From positions 3,038,001-3,102,000 of the forward strand of contig NZ_CP042437.1 in assembly GCF_007971525.1 (NCBI RefSeq): a DNA stretch of 64,000 nt, in the 5' to 3' direction. The notes under the pieces are model-generated. The model had not been told where the DNA came from. It saw only the letters and a list, made by a program, of their open reading frames with translations, and ran no database searches. The stretch is from Mucilaginibacter ginsenosidivorax (GTDB lineage Bacteria; Bacteroidota; Bacteroidia; Sphingobacteriales; Sphingobacteriaceae). Below, in pieces: positions 36,949 through 45,353 of this stretch; the stretch's first letter is position 1, and every line of letters starts with the position of its first letter. The position numbers and the translations under genes were made by a program.

Positions 36949-38145
36949 ATGAAATTACGGGTTGCCTTTTACGTGGGCCTATTAGCAATAATAGTAACCG
37001 GCTGTAAGCAGGAAACCCTCAATAAACCCACAGTAACCAACAACAACGCCCCCGGCGTAGTTAGCAACGTACAGGTACAAAACCAAAACGGCGAAGCCAG
37101 TTTAACCTATACGCTGCCCACCGATGCCGATCTTTTTTACGTAAAGGCAGTTTATGAAACCTCGCCGGGTAAAACACGCGAAGTAATTGCATCGCACTAT
37201 ACAAACACGTTAACTGTGGATGGCTTTGGCGATACCCTGGCACACGTAGTAAAACTATATGCCGTAAACTCAAGCGAAAAGGCCTCGGCACCAGTTACTG
37301 TTACCGTAAACCCATTAACCCCGCCATTCATACTTGCGTTCCGGTCGCTTAAGGTTACGGCCACTTTTGGTGGTTTTAACGTAACGTGCGATAACCCTAA
37401 TAAAGACAACCTTGCTATTGTACCTATGGTTGATACGGCCAATAACAACCAATTTGTGCAGCCTACCGGAATGGATAATATTTACAGTAACAGTGTTTTA
37501 ATTAAGGCGGCTGTAAGAGGCCAGCCCGCTGTTGAACGGAAGTACGCTTTTTTTGTAAGAGATAGATTTTTAAATCGTTCCGATACCCTATTTCTAAAAC
37601 TTACTCCGTTTTACGAAGAGCAATTTTCAAAATCCGATTGGTCGCCTTATGTGTTGCCCGGTGATGCCACCAACCTGTATTCATATACCGACCTTACCAA
37701 AATTTGGGATGGCAACTTTACAGGCGGCTGGCCAAATTGCTTATTTACTGTTGAAAGCGCAGGCAGCCCGCAAATGGTAACGTTTGATTTAGGTAAGCAA
37801 CGGATATTGAGCCGCTTTATCATGAACCCGTTCTTGGAGATTGGTAATGTATACTACGTAAGGGGTAACTTAAAAGATTTTGAAATATGGGGATCAAACG
37901 CGCCTAATGTAAACGGTGCCTTAGATGGTTCATGGACCAAACTGCTAACCTGTAATATTATAAAACCATCCGGATCGCCATCGGGTACAGAAACAGCTGC
38001 CGATTACAAATACGCGCATGATGGCTGGGGTTTTGATTTCCCGGCAGGGATAAGCGCTTACCGGTATATCAGGATCAGGAGCTTGCACAACTGGACAGGA
38101 TCATACTTTATGAGTATCAGCGAATTTACCCTATTTGGAAAGTAG
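36949..38145 (+). CDS. DUF4959/DUF5126/DUF5000-type surface lipoprotein
   Basis: The start is placed at MKLRVAFYVG, giving Cys19 (VTGC); in-frame ATGs reach back to 36901, where the SusD gene ends. The domain order fits the common Bacteroidota arrangement. An N-terminal fibronectin-like domain (~35-120: NGEASLTYTLPTDADLFYVKAVYE) comes first, then a middle domain (~125-230), then a C-terminal F5/8-like DUF5000 domain (~250-398: IWDGNFTGGWPNCLF, VTFDLGKQRILSRF, FEIWGSN, YRYIRIRSLHNWTGS, MSISEFTLFG). It is probably a surface glycan-binding protein of this SusCD system. The first two domain names are less certain than the third. Confidence 0.85.
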   Translation: MKLRVAFYVGLLAIIVTGCKQETLNKPTVTNNNAPGVVSNVQVQNQNGEASLTYTLPTDADLFYVKAVYETSPGKTREVIASHYTNTLTVDGFGDTLAHVVKLYAVNSSEKASAPVTVTVNPLTPPFILAFRSLKVTATFGGFNVTCDNPNKDNLAIVPMVDTANNNQFVQPTGMDNIYSNSVLIKAAVRGQPAVERKYAFFVRDRFLNRSDTLFLKLTPFYEEQFSKSDWSPYVLPGDATNLYSYTDLTKIWDGNFTGGWPNCLFTVESAGSPQMVTFDLGKQRILSRFIMNPFLEIGNVYYVRGNLKDFEIWGSNAPNVNGALDGSWTKLLTCNIIKPSGSPSGTETAADYKYAHDGWGFDFPAGISAYRYIRIRSLHNWTGSYFMSISEFTLFGK

Positions 38146-38177
38146 TAAATGTTTGCAAACATTTTTTCAATTAAATT

Positions 38178-39434
38178 TTGATTATGAAACATTATAAAAT
38201 AGCATCATACTTCCTTTTAGTGTTAGCGGCATTTGTTATGGGCGCCTGCACTAAAATGGATGATTACAAAAACAAATACGAGCCCAACGGCCCGATCATA
38301 TACCCGGGCAAGCTCGACTCGGTACAGGTTTTCTCGGGTAAAAACCGGGTATTATTAACCGGGCTTTTTACATCCGATCCAAAAATTGTTAAGTACACCG
38401 TATATTGGAACAGCAAACAGGATTCGATAGTTACACCGGTAACCCGTACATCGGGCGTTGATACGGCAAGGCTATATATCCCCGGTTTACCCGAAGGTGT
38501 TATGACCTTCGAGGTCCGTACGTATGATAACGCCGGGCATATATCTATCCCGGTTACCTTAGCCGGCAATGTATATGGCAGCCTGTACCAAAGCTCGCTT
38601 ATTAACCGTGGTATAGCCAAAGCCGAATTACAAACAGATGGATCGGCTTTAATTAACTGGGCCGATGTTAATGCCGATGACGGTTTAATTTCCATGGAGA
38701 TTAAGTATACCGACGCAGCCAACAAGCAGCATGATACCTTAATAACATCGGTACCAACAGGCTTAAGCACATCCCTGCCTAAATTTAAAGCAGGTAGCTC
38801 TATCAGTTATCGTACAGCTTTTAAACCTAATAAAACGGCCATTGATACCTTTTATGTAGATTACCAAACCCACAGCGTAAAAGCCGAGGTAACCAGCATA
38901 TATTTATCAAATACATCAAGCTCTTTTCAAAGAGCCACCTTTGATGGAAGATGGGGAACACTTGCGGCACCATGGATTACCAATGCAGCCGCCAAAAATA
39001 AAGACAATGGCGTTAACGGCGGCTATAGCTCAGATGCAGGCGGTGTTATTAACTGGGAAACCTGGAATAATACGCCTGTTGTAAACGGCATCATTTATCA
39101 GCCTACATCTTCGGCGTTGCCCGCTGGCGATTACATTGTTACATTTGATGCCTATTCAGAAGTCCAATCCAATTCTTCTGTTTATTGTATAGCCGCTGCA
39201 GGCGGAAATGGACTCCCGGTACTTGCCAACCTTTCTACGGCCTTAGGGTATGTTGGCATGTACAATAGCGCCAACGTAGGCGGAACGAGCCCAAATTCAA
39301 GGGAAGTAAGAAGCTTTACGTTTACCCTTACTACCCCGCAGGTGGTATCTATCGGGTTTTTAGGAAACATTGTTGGCAATGGCAACCCAGGCAGCTATTT
39401 CCAGGTGTTTTACATCAAACTATACAAAAACTAA
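38178..39434 (+). CDS. DUF4998/DUF5013-type surface lipoprotein
   Basis: This 418-residue lipoprotein (Cys24, MGAC; a second Met at residue 3) starts its mature part with KMDDYKNKYEPNGPIIYPGKLDSVQVFSGKNR, a phrase typical of DUF4998. Two beta-sandwich domains with paired patterns YTVYWNSKQDS and EIKYTDAANKQ suggest a duplicated fibronectin-like core (~40-235). The C-terminal ~170 residues, a DUF5013-like sandwich (RATFDGRWGTLAAPWITNAAAK, AGDYIVTFDAYSEVQSNS), probably bind ligand. It ends the operon, and a hairpin terminator follows at 39458. Confidence 0.85.
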   Translation: MIMKHYKIASYFLLVLAAFVMGACTKMDDYKNKYEPNGPIIYPGKLDSVQVFSGKNRVLLTGLFTSDPKIVKYTVYWNSKQDSIVTPVTRTSGVDTARLYIPGLPEGVMTFEVRTYDNAGHISIPVTLAGNVYGSLYQSSLINRGIAKAELQTDGSALINWADVNADDGLISMEIKYTDAANKQHDTLITSVPTGLSTSLPKFKAGSSISYRTAFKPNKTAIDTFYVDYQTHSVKAEVTSIYLSNTSSSFQRATFDGRWGTLAAPWITNAAAKNKDNGVNGGYSSDAGGVINWETWNNTPVVNGIIYQPTSSALPAGDYIVTFDAYSEVQSNSSVYCIAAAGGNGLPVLANLSTALGYVGMYNSANVGGTSPNSREVRSFTFTLTTPQVVSIGFLGNIVGNGNPGSYFQVFYIKLYKN

Positions 39435-39457
39435 GCTCCCTTGTTCCTCCTAATAAA

Positions 39458-39497
39458 AAGCCGTCTCATAAGTAATTATGGGGCGGCTTCTTTTTTT
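39458..39497 (+). terminator. Rho-independent terminator of the sigma/FecR/SusCD operon
   Basis: AAGCCGTCTCAT (39458-39469) pairs with ATGGGGCGGCTT, a 12-bp stem with two G-T pairs around an 8-nt loop, followed by CTTTTTTT. It closes the 29462-39434 transcription unit. Confidence 0.82.
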
Positions 39498-39563
39498 CAA
39501 AACGCCGTCTCAGCTGGAAAAACAGTGATGACATGGTTGTTATGAGCATCTTTCGGATATCCA

Positions 39564-40013
39564 TTAAATTGACGGCTTGCGGAAAACGCCCTTTCCCGTA
39601 GTAAAATAGGAAAACAAACTTGTGTTGATCCAGTGGGTCCAGCCGGGTGCGCAATCCTTGTAGCACTCCATTTCTGGCGTAAGGCCTTCATGCGTAAAAT
39701 TCAGCTCTGTTAGGCCATTATTCTCCGTTACATCAAAAATCAACCGGGTGTTGGCCCACTCCTTTTTGTCGGCATACCAGGGCATATAGCAATCTGTAAT
39801 TAACCAAACAACTCTTTTACCCGGAATTAATTCACTTACGGTAAAGTTGAAGAAAGAATCGCCCCCCATCTTTATTATAAACTGGTCGTTTTGCTTTTCG
39901 GCGCTTCCGGTAAAGGTTACTCCCCACCACTCCACCACATTGCTTATTTTTTTGATCGCCTCGCCTGCGCTGATTTTTGCCGAAATACTGCTGTTGAAAT
40001 CCTTCGTTTCCAT
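39564..40013 (-). CDS. SRPBCC-type (AHSA1-like) protein
   Basis: The start is placed at METKDFNSS; an upstream ATG at 40100 would add 29 unlikely residues and overlap the AraC gene. The ~149-residue protein has a START/SRPBCC helix-grip pattern: SISAKISAGEAIKKI at the N-terminus, EWWGVTFTGSAEKQ, FNFTVSELIPGKRVVWLITDC in the middle, and LTELNFTHEGL before a C-terminal helix. Proteins of this group bind hydrophobic ligands or act on small polyketides; the ligand here is unknown. It lies 61 bp downstream of an AraC-type regulator and is probably controlled by it. Confidence 0.85.
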   Translation of the reverse strand: METKDFNSSISAKISAGEAIKKISNVVEWWGVTFTGSAEKQNDQFIIKMGGDSFFNFTVSELIPGKRVVWLITDCYMPWYADKKEWANTRLIFDVTENNGLTELNFTHEGLTPEMECYKDCAPGWTHWINTSLFSYFTTGKGVFRKPSI

Positions 40014-40074
40014 TTCATTTATTTTTAAACAAAGATGAGACGCCGGGCGCTTTAAGTATTGTACAAATCGGAAG

Positions 40075-40905
40075 TCAGCTGGTATAATGTTTGGTAGCAA
40101 GTTCGTTCATGCTGTTCTGAAGGTCGGTCGGCGTGGTTCCGGTAAACCTTTTAAAAGCCCTGATAAAATGGGATTGGTCGTGGTAATAATGGTAAATCTG
40201 CTCTTTCAGGCTTTGATGGCTGGTGCCGGCAGAAAACGCCTGGTAAAATTGTTTAAACCGCACTATTTCGGAAAGGTTTTTAGGCCCGGTGCCCAGGTGG
40301 TCCGAAAATTTATTATGAAGCCATCGCGAACTGTAACCGGTTTCCTTTTCAAGCTGCGCCACACTTACCAGGCCTTTGGAGCCCGATATGCGTTTGATGC
40401 AATAATCATATATTGGGTCTGGTGCTGATTTTTCCAGCTGTTTGATCAGGAAACTCTGCAAAAGCTGCAATTTTTGGTTTAAAGCGCTTGAATCGGTAAG
40501 CTGCGATTTAAGCTCTGCTACGCTGTTACCCACCAGGTCGGCCAGGTCAGCAATTTGATTTTTAACCTCGGTGTACGATAAATGAAATAACCGATAGGCG
40601 CCAAGCGGATTAAATTCGATAACTATTGTACCTGTTTGTGCATCGTCCTGCGGATTAAGGTTGACCGGAGTATCAACCAGGCCTGTTAATGTTAACTGAT
40701 TTTCGCTTTGAACAAATGCTTTGCCGGCAATATTAGCCACCAGCCCGTTACGGTAGCTAAGCGCCAATTTAAAATTTGCATTCGGGACAATCAGTTTTCT
40801 ATCCATATCCGGAAGCCGGCCGCTGCTTTCAAACACCCACATTTTTGCAACGTATGGGCTTAGTAAAGGATGTGGCGTTACCGGAACAAACTGAAAGTGT
40901 GCCAT
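40075..40905 (-). CDS. AraC family transcriptional regulator
   Basis: This 276-residue protein has an N-terminal sensing domain of the DUF6597 type (VTPHPLLSPYVAKMWVFES; LIVPNANFKLALSYRNG) and an AraC helix-turn-helix at ~180-265 (LVSVAQLEKETGYSSRWLHNKFSDHLG; YHDQSHFIRAFKRFTGTTP). It precedes the SRPBCC gene by 61 bp on the same strand, consistent with a two-gene unit. It belongs to the same type as the regulator at 24049-24846, judging by HTH phrasing. No operator is obvious upstream. Confidence 0.93.
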   Translation of the reverse strand: MAHFQFVPVTPHPLLSPYVAKMWVFESSGRLPDMDRKLIVPNANFKLALSYRNGLVANIAGKAFVQSENQLTLTGLVDTPVNLNPQDDAQTGTIVIEFNPLGAYRLFHLSYTEVKNQIADLADLVGNSVAELKSQLTDSSALNQKLQLLQSFLIKQLEKSAPDPIYDYCIKRISGSKGLVSVAQLEKETGYSSRWLHNKFSDHLGTGPKNLSEIVRFKQFYQAFSAGTSHQSLKEQIYHYYHDQSHFIRAFKRFTGTTPTDLQNSMNELATKHYTS

Positions 40906-41046
40906 TTGTGTACCCGTTAAAAGTATTACATTAATTAAAGATAATGCTAAAAATCACATTATTAGGTACAGCGTTTTAAACCAGGCTATAAACTATTGCA
41001 ATACCCAACTACAATTCACGCACCGCAGGCAAAGGCCACAGCAATT

Positions 41047-41973
41047 TTATTCCGACGAAAAATCATCTATCATGTTAAATGTCGGCACAAAATACAAACT
41101 ACCTGTTTTAGGGGTACTGAAATCTAATATCCTGTCGTAGTTTCCAACAGGCAAGCCAATAAACATGTTATTCAGCATTTTTTGAACGGTGCTGAATGTG
41201 CTTGCATAGGCTATAAAATAAGTGCCCATTTCATTGGCCGACATATTGCCAAAAGGCATATTATCACGAACAATTTTCAGTTCATCGCCAACATTGGCCA
41301 AAGCTATATGCGAATTTGAAGGTTTTACATCGTCATCCATCTCAATATCATTTGCTTTGGACCGGCCAATTACCTTTTCCTGCTGCTCGGTCGACAGCCC
41401 TTTCCAGGCTGCTAAATCGTGAATGTATTTTTGTACAAAAAGGTAGCTCCCTGCTTTATAAGCAGGGTCTTCATCCCCTATCATACTAAAAAGCTCCCTA
41501 TCCGGCCCCTGGGGGTTTTCGGTACCGTCAACAAAACCCAAAATGGAACGGCTGTCCCAATACCTGAAACCATGAATTTCGTCCGTACTGACGGCTACGG
41601 GGCTTAAAACATCTGTTATTGCCGATGCCATATCATAACATATGCTTGTAGTATCGGCCCTGATATGAAAATGCAAATCTCCTTTGGTAGAAACCGCTGT
41701 GTGTTTTGCGCCAACAATGGGAGCAAAAGCAGCCAGTTCTTTAGGTAAGGGAACCGGCAGCTGAAGCCGGAGCCAGGCTTCATACCCAATACCCATTACA
41801 CAGCTTGCCCTGGAAACCGGGAAACGCACATTGGCAGAATTGTTGAGATTAATAAGCAACTTGCAAAGCTTTTTAAAAGCATCGCCAACCACCGGGTTAT
41901 CCTTAAACTCCCAAACCATAAATATGGTATTTTCATTGGTGTAGTCTGTTACATTCTGCGAATCTGGCTTCAT
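41047..41973 (-). CDS. DyP-type heme peroxidase
   Basis: The 308-residue protein has the diagnostic GxxDG motif, GFVDG at 146-150, with the catalytic Asp. Also present are a His after it in SNSHIALANVGDELKIVRDNMPFG (His222, likely proximal heme ligand) and Arg236 of the IVRDNMPFG stretch, likely the distal residue. DyP peroxidases oxidise bulky dyes or porphyrin substrates with hydrogen peroxide. There is no signal peptide, so it is cytosolic unless loaded into an encapsulin, for which no gene is visible here. A 12-bp palindrome, TGTATTAATACA, lies upstream at 42024-42035. Confidence 0.95.
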   Translation of the reverse strand: MKPDSQNVTDYTNENTIFMVWEFKDNPVVGDAFKKLCKLLINLNNSANVRFPVSRASCVMGIGYEAWLRLQLPVPLPKELAAFAPIVGAKHTAVSTKGDLHFHIRADTTSICYDMASAITDVLSPVAVSTDEIHGFRYWDSRSILGFVDGTENPQGPDRELFSMIGDEDPAYKAGSYLFVQKYIHDLAAWKGLSTEQQEKVIGRSKANDIEMDDDVKPSNSHIALANVGDELKIVRDNMPFGNMSANEMGTYFIAYASTFSTVQKMLNNMFIGLPVGNYDRILDFSTPKTGSLYFVPTFNMIDDFSSE

Positions 41974-42023
41974 CGGCTTTTAATATATTGCAATTGTGAA
42001 TCACGAAAATAAAAAATACAGGT

Positions 42024-42035
42024 TGTATTAATACA
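42024..42035. promoter_or_regulatory. 12-bp perfect palindrome upstream of the DyP gene
   Basis: TGTATTAATACA is perfectly self-complementary and lies 51 bp upstream of the peroxidase start. AATACAGGT is also directly repeated (42015-42023 and 42030-42038). It could be an operator; the half-site TGTATT also occurs in the PadR promoter region. Confidence 0.35.
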
Positions 42036-42071
42036 GGTGGAGATTACATTTTTTATAGGACGAGAAAACCT

Positions 42072-42680
42072 TTAATTGATCTGTTGAAAATCTTCTTTTT
42101 TCGTAAAATATGCCAGCCCTAAAATTAGGGCTATTGTAGTGGCAAAATTAATTTTCTGCATTATTGGTAAATACTTAAGACTACCAGAGCCATAAAGGTA
42201 TAGTGTATAATAAAACACAAGGAGACAAACAATACATAGCCATTTAAATAAATGCAGCCTTGACTTTAAAACAAAAACAGTGATATAAAACATACCTATA
42301 AGAAACATTGTACTGGCTACAATAATCATAATATCGTGCAATGGGGTTGCTATTAAAAAAGTAAAAAACATACCACCGGCCCCCACATATTTTATTACTT
42401 TGGAGGCGCCCTTTACCGGTATTTTCTTTGAAAATTCAACAAAGAATATAGCAAAGCTGGCCGAAAAGAAAATCATTCCTCCTATAGCCCAAAAACGGGC
42501 TGAATTGTCTGATCCATTAACAGCATTTTTACCGAAAAGATTACTTATATAATTATTTTTCCAGTCATATCCAACGGAGTTTTTGTCCACTTGCGACCCA
42601 CCGGGATAGTTCCATGTTGCTATAAATAGCAACAATAACGAAATAATTATTCCCAATAGAATTGAATGTTTTTTTAGCAT
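42072..42680 (-). CDS. DUF998-like membrane protein
   Basis: Starting at MLKKHSILLGI (an ATG at 42716 would add 12 residues), the ~202-residue protein has about six hydrophobic helices, starting with ILLGIIISLLLLFIATW, then FWAIGGMIFFSASFAIFFVEF, GGMFFTFLIATPLHDIMIIVAS, FLIGMFYITVFVL and WLCIVCLLVFYYTLYLYG. A conserved-looking loop (YDWKNNYISNLFG) follows the first helix. The layout resembles DUF998 membrane proteins, but the match is not certain. It stands alone. The function is unknown. Confidence 0.75.
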   Translation of the reverse strand: MLKKHSILLGIIISLLLLFIATWNYPGGSQVDKNSVGYDWKNNYISNLFGKNAVNGSDNSARFWAIGGMIFFSASFAIFFVEFSKKIPVKGASKVIKYVGAGGMFFTFLIATPLHDIMIIVASTMFLIGMFYITVFVLKSRLHLFKWLCIVCLLVFYYTLYLYGSGSLKYLPIMQKINFATTIALILGLAYFTKKEDFQQIN

Positions 42681-42773
42681 ACAATATTGATTTAGAAATA
42701 TTAAACTCTTGTGCAAAAGTATTTCAATATCGCATTAAGATTTACAACGGACAAATTATCGAACTGTTCTTTA

Positions 42774-42810
42774 AGAAAAAAGCCTTCAGATTTTCATCTA
42801 AAGGCTTTTC
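42774..42810 (-). terminator. Terminator downstream of tRNA-Arg
   Basis: On the minus strand the hairpin AGCCTT-T-AGAT / ATCT-G-AAGGCT (one internal mismatch, GAAA-type loop) is followed by TTTTTTCTT. It lies 40 bp beyond the 3' end of the tRNA. Confidence 0.75.
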
Positions 42811-42849
42811 AATTTTACTCCCATGCTCCGCATACGGTGGGGCATTTTG

Positions 42850-42921
42850 TGGTCCCGACGAGAATCGAACTCATATCTAGAGTTTAGGAAACTCCTATTC
42901 TATCCGTTGAACTACGGGACC
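42850..42921 (-). tRNA. tRNA-Arg (anticodon CCU)
   Basis: Read on the minus strand the gene folds into a full cloverleaf. The acceptor arm is GGTCCCG/CGGGACC, the D-arm is GTTC/GAAT, and the anticodon stem is GGAGT/ACTCT with loop TTCCTAA giving anticodon CCU (reads AGG). The T-arm carries GTTCGATTC and the discriminator base is A. CCA is not encoded. A terminator hairpin follows at 42774-42810. Confidence 0.95.
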
Positions 42922-43034
42922 TGTTATGGCGGATAAAAGGCCAGAACTTTTAATCAGCTTGCAAAGGTGCAAATTATACCTGAAAAATCACATGCCTTAT
43001 TGGCAAATTTTTATCGGCACAGAAATGCTGCTCC

Positions 43035-43050
43035 ATCTGCACATCTGAAA
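43035..43050. repeat. Copy of the TGCACATCTG intergenic repeat module
   Basis: ATCTGCACATCTGAAA (16 bp) is identical to part of the larger repeats at 63484-63512 and 63695-63723. It lies just beyond the 3' end of metG. Confidence 0.6.
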
Positions 43051-43085
43051 CGGCGAAGCCCTCAACGAAGTTAATCTATAGTCTG

Positions 43086-45158
43086 CTACCTAATCACCGC
43101 CCCAGTATGAAAATCTTCCACCGGTGCAACAAAACTTAATTTGCCTTCGCTGTTTTCGGCCATCAGGATCATCCCCTGCGATACGATGCCTTTTATTTCA
43201 CGCGGCTCTAAATTTACCAGGATACTCACTTTTTGCCCGATGATGTTTTCCGGCTCGTAATATTCGGCAATACCTGATACCACTGTGCGCTCGTCAATGC
43301 CGGTATCAATGGTCAGCTTAAGCAGCTTTTTGGTTTTGGCCACTTTTTCGGCAGCCAGGATAGTTCCGGTTCGGATATCCATTGCGGCAAACCCTTCAAA
43401 ATTAATATTCTCCTTGGCGGGTGCCACAGTTACTGTTTTTACCGGCGTGGCCGCCTCTTTTTTGTCGTTTAGCTTTTTCAATTGGTATTCAATCGCATCA
43501 TCCTCAATTTTATTAAATAATAAAGGGGCTGCGTTCAACTGATGGCCATTATCAAAAGAGATTTCCTGATCGTAATTAATAACCTGGTTTGGCAGGTTTA
43601 ACATAGCAATGATTTTTTTGGCGGTTGTAGGCAAAAATGGTTGCGCAGCAGTAGCCAGGTGCCCCATGATGAGCAAACAGTTGTGTAACGCCTCCCTTGT
43701 GCCTTCAGGATCGGTTTTAATAGCCTTCCATGGTTCTTTCTCGGTAAGATAGCCATTACCTAAGCGGGCAATATCCATAACCGACTGTAATGCCTGCCGA
43801 TAGCGGTATGCCTCCAGGTTTTTCTCTATCTCGTCATAGCAAACACCAATTTTTTCATTTAGATATTCGTCATTTAACTCAATTTTACCTGCGGCGCTTT
43901 CAACTTTACCATCGTAAAATTTGTGCATCAATGTCATTACCCGGTTTACAAAGTTACCCAGTATGGCTACCAGTTCGTTATTAACACGGGATTGGTAATC
44001 TTTCCAGGTAAATTCACTATCGCTGGTTTCGGGTAAAATCGAGGTTAATACATAGCGCAACTCATCCTGCCTACCCGGAAACTCTTCCAGGTATTCATGT
44101 AGCCAAACTGCGTGGTTACGCGAGGTGGATAGCTTATCGCCTTCCAGGTTTAAAAACTCGTTGGCGGGTACGTTTTGTGGTAAAATGTATTCGCCATGCG
44201 CGTGCAGTATGGATGGGAAAATAATACAGTGGAAAACAATATTATCCTTACCTATAAAATGCAGCAAACAGGCATCGTCCTGCTCATCGGCTTGTTTTTT
44301 CCAGTATAATTTCCAGTCTTTATTGTTATCAATAGCCCATTGTTTGGTGGCCGAGATATAGCCTATCGGCGCATCCATCCAAACATATAGTTTTTTGCCT
44401 TTAGCTTCTTCCAAAGGCACATCAATACCCCAATCCAAATCGCGGGTCATGGAACGGGGTTGCAGGCCCGATTTTAGCCACGATTTACACTGGCCGAATA
44501 CGTTGGTTTTCCAATCGCCTTCTTTGGTATCTATCCATTGCTCCAGCCAGGGCTGGTATTTATCCAAAGGCAGGTACCAATGTTTAGTTGGTTTTAAAAC
44601 CGGCGCTTTGCCACTCAGGGTTGATACCGGGTTTATCAGGTCGGTTGGGTTTAATGATGTGCCGCAACGCTCGCACTGATCGCCGTAGGCATTTTCATTA
44701 TGGCAGTTGGGACAGGTGCCGGTGATATACCTATCTGCCAAAAATTGCTGGTAATCCTCGTCATAATATTGTTCGCTGAATTTTTCGATAAACTCGTCCT
44801 TTTCGTAAAGGTTCAGGAAAAACTCCTGCGATAAATCATGATGTATAGGCGACGATGTACGGTGATAAATGTCAAATGCAATCCCAAATTCCTCAAAGCT
44901 TTCTTTTATCTGGGTGTGGTACTTATCAATAATAGCCTGGGGGGTAGTGCCTTCTTTTTTTGCCTTAATGGTAATGGCGGCACCATGCTCGTCAGATCCG
45001 CAAACGTATAGCACATCCTTTTTTTTGAGCCTCAGGTGCCTTACAAAAATATCGGCTGGCAGGTAAGCACCCGCCAGGTGGCCAATGTGTAAAGGACCAT
45101 TGGCGTAAGGCAATGCAGAAGTAACCGTATATCTTTTATATTTGTTGAGTTGTGACAT
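43086..45158 (-). CDS. metG: Methionyl-tRNA synthetase
   Basis: The start at MSQLNKYKRY is chosen because the 51 residues of the longer open frame (to 45311) are translated intergenic repeat. The 690-residue enzyme has the HIGH signature (24-27) in YANGPLHIGHLAG, a four-Cys zinc knuckle (CPNCHNENAYGDQCERC), the KMSKS-type loop as DKLSTSRN, and a C-terminal EMAP/OB-fold tRNA-binding domain (~590-690: FAAMDIRTGTILAAEKVAKTKKLLKLT). It attaches methionine to tRNA, including the initiator. A -7 box lies 27 bp upstream of the ATG. Confidence 0.97.
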   Translation of the reverse strand: MSQLNKYKRYTVTSALPYANGPLHIGHLAGAYLPADIFVRHLRLKKKDVLYVCGSDEHGAAITIKAKKEGTTPQAIIDKYHTQIKESFEEFGIAFDIYHRTSSPIHHDLSQEFFLNLYEKDEFIEKFSEQYYDEDYQQFLADRYITGTCPNCHNENAYGDQCERCGTSLNPTDLINPVSTLSGKAPVLKPTKHWYLPLDKYQPWLEQWIDTKEGDWKTNVFGQCKSWLKSGLQPRSMTRDLDWGIDVPLEEAKGKKLYVWMDAPIGYISATKQWAIDNNKDWKLYWKKQADEQDDACLLHFIGKDNIVFHCIIFPSILHAHGEYILPQNVPANEFLNLEGDKLSTSRNHAVWLHEYLEEFPGRQDELRYVLTSILPETSDSEFTWKDYQSRVNNELVAILGNFVNRVMTLMHKFYDGKVESAAGKIELNDEYLNEKIGVCYDEIEKNLEAYRYRQALQSVMDIARLGNGYLTEKEPWKAIKTDPEGTREALHNCLLIMGHLATAAQPFLPTTAKKIIAMLNLPNQVINYDQEISFDNGHQLNAAPLLFNKIEDDAIEYQLKKLNDKKEAATPVKTVTVAPAKENINFEGFAAMDIRTGTILAAEKVAKTKKLLKLTIDTGIDERTVVSGIAEYYEPENIIGQKVSILVNLEPREIKGIVSQGMILMAENSEGKLSFVAPVEDFHTGAVIR

Positions 45159-45185
45159 GAATAAAGCGACGTTATAAATAATTTG

Positions 45186-45193
45186 CAAAGATA
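45186..45193 (-). promoter_or_regulatory. -7 box of the metG promoter
   Basis: On the minus strand the sequence is TATCTTTG, an exact match to TAnnTTTG, 27 bp upstream of the metG ATG. No convincing TTTG -33 element is found at the usual spacing; the -33 zone falls in the repeat block. Confidence 0.45.
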
Positions 45194-45200
45194 GGTTTTT

Positions 45201-45353
45201 AGTCGGAAAGTCGGGGGAGGAGTCGGAAAGTCCGAAAGTCCGAAAGGCGGGAAGACAGAACATTTTTAGTATATATATGGAATCACCTGCCAATCCCGGG
45301 CTTTCGCCCATCCCAACTTCCGGACTTCCCGACTTTCCAACTTCCGGACTTCC
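45201..45353. repeat. Inverted pair of AGTCGGAAAGTC-type repeats
   Basis: The left block (45201-45254) is built from AGTCGGAAAGTC / CCGAAAGTCCGAAAG units. The right block (45301-45353) is built from the complementary units CTTCCGGACTT and CCCGACTTTCCAACTTCCGG. A 46-bp spacer between them contains the ATG at 45277. The right block lies inside the LD-carboxypeptidase frame. The units could fold into a long hairpin. Confidence 0.7.

Noticed and set aside
42662..42880. 72-codon frame overlapping the tRNA gene
   Set aside because: It runs through the terminator and into tRNA-Arg on the opposite strand; it is a shadow frame.
45159..45311. N-terminal extension of metG by 51 codons
   Set aside because: It consists of translated repeat (SSPDFPTKNL and similar) and lies upstream of the -7 box; metG starts at 45158.
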